Of a stretch of 9,204 nt of DNA, positions 7,661-9,204 are shown piece by piece. The notes under the pieces were generated by a model. That model searched no databases. It was not told where the DNA came from and saw only the letters and a program-made list of their open reading frames with translations. Position 1 is the first letter of the stretch; each line of letters starts with the position of its first letter. The stretch lies in assembly GCA_002304995.1 (NCBI GenBank), contig DBPV01000011.1, forward strand, positions 1 through 9,204. Direction: 5' to 3'. The translations under genes and the position numbers were made by a program. Source of the DNA: Syntrophaceae bacterium UBA1411. Its GTDB lineage: Bacteria > Desulfobacterota > Syntrophia > Syntrophales > Smithellaceae.

Positions 7661-7723
7661 ATTTCACGAAAAGCTAAACCGGAGCCGGGTTTATTGGCGA
7701 TCCGGTGGAGCGATTCGTTATCC
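7661..7723 (-). other. attC-like site of the toxin-antitoxin cassette (degenerate)
   Basis: Read on the minus strand, the end box GGATAAC (7723-7717) lies 1 nt after the toxin stop codon. It is followed by a 5-nt spacer GAATC. Inner arms TCCGGTGGAGC (7701-7711) and GCTAAACCGGA (7673-7683) pair except for two central A-G mismatches. GCC/GGC extends the stem inside a GA bulge. A second 5-nt spacer (7668-7672) leads to GTGAAAT (7667-7661), which fits GTTRRRY except for G at the third base. The total is 63 bp with symmetric 5-nt spacers, as expected for attC. The GGATAAC box is exactly complementary to GTTATCC at the other end of this cassette. The same hairpin could also weakly terminate the toxin transcript. 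Confidence 0.65.
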
Positions 7724-7724
7724 G

Positions 7725-8015
7725 CTATTTTTCGGGTTCATCAGGCAACTGAGCACCATGCCATACAGCTACGATCCATAGGCTATCAGCCTTAATCCTA
7801 TAGAAAAAACGATAAGGGTTCACGATAACTTCACGAAAAGGAAGTTCCGGAAACTCCGGCAATTGTCTTCCCGACTCGGGAAATTTCTTGAGACGGGACA
7901 ACGACTTCTCTGCCTTCTGGCGAAAATTTACCGCTGCCGATGGTTTGTCGTGGTGAATATAGGCGATGGCCTCAAGAAACTGGCGGCGAGCCGTGGGCGT
8001 AAATAGGATTCTCAA
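7725..8015 (-). CDS. RelE/ParE superfamily toxin
   Basis: This 96-residue protein matches the ParE/RelE toxin fold in length and pattern: MRILFTPTARRQFLEAIAYI, helix pair to about residue 45, then FPELPFREVIVNPYRFFYRI and IVAVWHGAQLP. The conserved Arg/Tyr strand (61-73) and a late His86 are present. Whether it cuts mRNA on the ribosome (RelE-like) or poisons gyrase (ParE-like) cannot be told from sequence. The frame begins with TTG at 8015, which overlaps the antitoxin stop by 3 nt (TTGA). A weak GAGG (8029-8026) lies 10 nt upstream. The N-terminus aligns with the usual family start, so TTG is preferred over any internal ATG. Antitoxin-first order with overlapping ends is the standard type II arrangement and keeps toxin output coupled and low. 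It is carried as a cassette with its own promoter. Confidence 0.9.
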   Translation of the reverse strand: MRILFTPTARRQFLEAIAYIHHDKPSAAVNFRQKAEKSLSRLKKFPESGRQLPEFPELPFREVIVNPYRFFYRIKADSLWIVAVWHGAQLPDEPEK

Positions 8016-8293
8016 AGTTTGGCAGCCTCAAGATAACGGTCAGCTTCCTTCAACACATCGTCGAGTTCATGGCCAATTCCTGCCGCTATTTCTTTCTCGC
8101 CTTTGGCCAGCAAACGCAAAATATCCATTTCGTCCTGTGAGTTCCTGTAGACTTCCATGCTCACCATGACGGCGGCTGCCCTTCCGCGCTGAGTAATGAA
8201 AACAGGTTCTCTCGAAGATGATATACTCTTCACCACATCGCTGGCGTTTTGTCTAAGATCGGAAATGGGTATAATTTTAGGTGCGCTTGGCAT
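8012..8293 (-). CDS. Phd/YefM family antitoxin
   Basis: This 93-residue antitoxin should neutralise the adjacent RelE/ParE toxin and repress the shared promoter. The N-terminal Phd/YefM DNA-binding and dimerisation domain is clear: IIPISDLRQNASDVVKSI, EPVFITQRGRAAAVMVSMEVYRN (residues 8-51). The C-terminal 40 residues are charged and helical (KGEKEIAAGIGHELDDVLKEADRYLEAAKL), typical of the toxin-wrapping tail. ATG 8293 is chosen because AGGAGGA (8307-8301) lies 7 nt upstream. The longer frame starting at 8359 would begin inside the -35 box. The gene precedes the toxin and overlaps its start by 3 nt. Confidence 0.92.
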   Translation of the reverse strand: MPSAPKIIPISDLRQNASDVVKSISSSREPVFITQRGRAAAVMVSMEVYRNSQDEMDILRLLAKGEKEIAAGIGHELDDVLKEADRYLEAAKL

Positions 8294-8319
8294 TGGTTGT
8301 TCCTCCTGTGACGGTTTGT

Positions 8320-8359
8320 ATTGTACTGTTAATTGTACTTTTAATTGATCATTTGTCAA
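8320..8359 (-). promoter_or_regulatory. Toxin-antitoxin promoter with overlapping repeat operator
   Basis: On the minus strand, -35 TTGACA (8359-8354), 16-bp spacer, -10 TACAAT (8337-8332). Two identical ATTGTACT units (plus strand 8320-8327 and 8332-8339) are 12 bp apart. One covers the -10 and the other the expected start site near 8325. The TGTAC cores at 12-bp spacing resemble the TGTACA operator pair described for E. coli yefM-yoeB. This suggests autorepression by the antitoxin or the complex. Most integron cassettes lack a promoter, but toxin-antitoxin cassettes usually have one. Confidence 0.75.
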
Positions 8360-8394
8360 GGAGTTAGTTCACAGGAATCTTTTCACGTTTATTT

Positions 8395-8453
8395 GGATAA
8401 CGTTGCTAATCAGCCGCGCGCGTAGCTCGTCGGCCTGAATACGCTGGTTGGGC
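8395..8453 (-). other. attC site of the GNAT cassette
   Basis: This 59-bp element starts (minus strand) with GCCCAAC (8453-8447), 2 nt after the acetyltransferase stop codon, and ends with GTTATCC (8401-8395). Five-nt spacers (8442-8446 and 8402-8406) flank inner arms that pair imperfectly: CGGCCTGAATA (8431-8441) with TAATCAGCCG (8407-8416), leaving an extra C and one mismatch. The stem continues past a bulged T8430 to a GTA loop (8422-8424). The two end boxes do not match each other because the right-hand half belongs to the next cassette. GTTATCC is instead complementary to GGATAAC at the far end of the toxin-antitoxin cassette. Confidence 0.8.
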
Positions 8454-8455
8454 TT

Positions 8456-8923
8456 TTACTCTAAATCACGGGCCATTGGCACAAATTTAATGCCATTCTT
8501 TTCCTGGGGAGGCCCGGTTTGTTTAAAGCCCATCTTAGAGTAGATATGTTCCGCGAAGGGCGAAGAGTTAACCGATATTCTTTTAGGTTCTGTCTGTCTC
8601 TTACCGCATTCTTCTATTGCTCTACTGATAAGTTCTTCTGCTATACCCTTACCACGATTACTTACAAAGAGCATTGCGATGTGCTCACATTTGAGCATCT
8701 CAATCACTCCGACGAGATCAGGTCCCTGCTCAGCAACCACAACCACTTGTTCCGAGCATGCTCGCTCAGCCAATGCAAGGGGATTAGCAAATTTGAAAAA
8801 CTCGGTAATGCCTTCCGCCCCATAATCAGGAACTACAAATTCATTGAATACCTTTTCGACAAGAGAGCAGACTTTTTCCTCTTCTCCCTTTTTCATGAAT
8901 CTATAACGTATGTCGGTATCCAT
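8456..8923 (-). CDS. GNAT family N-acetyltransferase
   Basis: This 155-residue protein should transfer an acetyl group from acetyl-CoA to an amine. The substrate is unknown. The acetyl-CoA pyrophosphate-binding motif is RGKGIA (residues 90-95, pattern R/Q-x-x-G-x-G/A), preceded by the beta-4 strand HIAMLFVSN and followed by the helix EELISRAIEECGK. Motif B is seen as VNSSPFAEHIYSKMGF (118-133). The length is normal for a single-domain GNAT. ATG 8923 is the first start after the cassette boundary and gives the usual IRYRFMKKGEEEKV first strand and helix. Only a weak purine-rich site precedes it and no promoter is visible in the 20-nt leader. Expression therefore probably depends on upstream cassette transcription. 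GNAT enzymes are among the commonest integron cassette products; resistance, toxin or housekeeping roles are all possible. Confidence 0.9.
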   Translation of the reverse strand: MDTDIRYRFMKKGEEEKVCSLVEKVFNEFVVPDYGAEGITEFFKFANPLALAERACSEQVVVVAEQGPDLVGVIEMLKCEHIAMLFVSNRGKGIAEELISRAIEECGKRQTEPKRISVNSSPFAEHIYSKMGFKQTGPPQEKNGIKFVPMARDLE

Positions 8924-8943
8924 TTCTTATCTCAGCTCGTGAA

Positions 8944-9000
8944 GCCCAACGTGAGAATCACCGGCGGCTGAAAGCCGTCCGGTGGATTTGGATGTTGGGC
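8944..9000 (-). other. attC site of the EthD cassette (canonical)
   Basis: This 57-bp element has perfectly complementary ends GCCCAAC (8944-8950) and GTTGGGC (8994-9000), each followed inward by an unpaired 5-nt spacer (GTGAG 8951-8955, TGGAT 8989-8993). The inner arm 8956-8969 pairs with 8973-8988 throughout, except for two bulged bases on the plus strand, T8978 and G8985. The loop is GAA. T and G extrahelical bases are the hallmark of the attC bottom strand. The plus strand is therefore the recombining strand and the cassette genes read on the minus strand, as they do here. Confidence 0.88.
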
Positions 9001-9009
9001 AAACCTCGG

Positions 9010-9204
9010 TTACTGAACCTTACTATCAATGAGAACATGCTCGACAGTAAAAAATGCTGAGGAGGATTTCAAATCCACGAATCTTGCTTCATCCTCAACA
9101 AACAGCTTGCCGAGTTTTTGAACTTCCGGTGAATTGACGGCTGCAAGAAAGTCTTCTTCAGACTGCCACCATATTTCACCAACCCCATCATACGCATCCA
9201 ATGT
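9010..9204 (-). CDS. EthD-like small protein, C-terminal part (cut by window edge)
   Basis: Only the last 64 residues are inside the window; the frame is open through the right edge. The segment AYDGVGEIWWQSEEDFLAAV, then SPEVQKLGKLFVEDEARFVDL and FFTVEHVLI, matches the C-terminal half of EthD/ferredoxin-like alpha-beta barrel proteins. Those typically have a 'YDGVAELWF...SPE...D...FVD...VEEHV' pattern over about 100 residues. EthD was named from an ETBE-degradation cluster, and the biochemical role of most family members is unknown. A TTG at 9201 could be read as a start, but it falls in the middle of the conserved domain and is not used. The stop codon lies 9 nt before the attC at 8944-9000, marking the gene as a cassette cargo. 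Confidence 0.75.
   Translation of the reverse strand, partial: TLDAYDGVGEIWWQSEEDFLAAVNSPEVQKLGKLFVEDEARFVDLKSSSAFFTVEHVLIDSKVQ

Larger units (their letters stand above)
7661..9204 (-). mobile_element. Integron gene-cassette array (three cassettes, no integrase visible)
   Basis: Three successive units read leftward, each ending in an attC-like site: an EthD-like gene (partial; cassette to 8950), a GNAT gene (cassette 8949-8401) and a toxin-antitoxin pair (cassette 8400-7667). Stop codons lie 9, 2 and 1 nt before the attC sites, the usual compact cassette spacing. Each complete cassette has complementary end boxes: TTGGGC with GCCCAAC for GNAT, and TTATCC with GGATAAC for the toxin-antitoxin unit. 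That is the prediction for excised circular cassettes. No intI or attI is present. Orientation places them to the right of the window, unless this is an integrase-less attC cluster. The DNA is AT-richer than the neighbouring exporter genes. Confidence 0.8.

Noticed and set aside
7673..7693. Stand-alone Rho-independent terminator after the toxin
   Set aside because: Only a 6-bp AT-rich stem with four T residues; the same bases fit better as the inner arms of an attC-like site, though weak termination is not excluded.
7596..7781. 61-codon plus-strand reading frame
   Set aside because: It crosses the attC-like hairpin and runs antisense into the toxin gene; no ribosome site or recognisable protein pattern.
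8294..8359. Longer antitoxin starting at 8359
   Set aside because: The start would lie in the -35 element, the added residues lack the Phd fold pattern, and AGGAGGA supports ATG 8293.
8519..8971. 150-codon plus-strand reading frame
   Set aside because: It is antisense to the GNAT gene and crosses half of the attC site. The GNAT frame has clear family motifs and this one has none.

Overview
The window looks like chromosomal DNA of a GC-rich Gram-negative bacterium. It holds two convergent exporter operons of the MacB/LolCDE (FtsX-like) class, plus a visibly AT-richer stretch on the right that reads as an integron gene-cassette array. The GC-rich hairpin repeat and degenerate heptad repeats at the left edge would fit a Desulfobacterota/Syntrophales-type genome, but that is inference and nothing here fixes the taxon.

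Left part, plus strand (149-4065): an ABC ATPase, two single FtsX-type permeases and a secreted DUF2846-like protein. The first three genes overlap or abut (26 nt and 1 nt), and the fourth follows after 65 nt with a strong Shine-Dalgarno. The four probably form one operon for a heteromeric inner-membrane exporter or lipid/lipoprotein mechanotransmission complex with a periplasmic accessory protein.

Middle part, minus strand (7411-4143): a second ATPase of the same family, overlapping by 4 nt (ATGA) an 860-residue permease with two fused FtsX halves (YbbP-like). A strong sigma70-type promoter (TTGACA, 17 bp, TATATT) lies about 50 bp upstream, with overlapping palindromes farther upstream. The two operons converge on a 77-nt gap with GC-rich hairpins.

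Right part, minus strand (9204-7661): three consecutive gene units, each ending in an attC-like site. The units are the C-terminal part of an EthD-like protein (cut by the window edge), a GNAT acetyltransferase, and a Phd/YefM antitoxin with a RelE/ParE toxin. The attC sites have RYYYAAC/GTTRRRY ends, 5-nt unpaired spacers and imperfect inner stems. The best one (8944-9000) shows the T and G extrahelical bases expected on an attC bottom strand. The first two cassettes have end boxes that match each other exactly as cassette biology predicts. No integrase is in the window. By gene orientation it would lie beyond the right edge, or the array is an integrase-less attC cluster. The toxin-antitoxin cassette carries its own promoter, with two TGTACT hexamers 12 bp apart overlapping the -10 element, a YefM-YoeB-like autorepression layout.

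The array lies directly upstream of, and in the same direction as, the second exporter operon.
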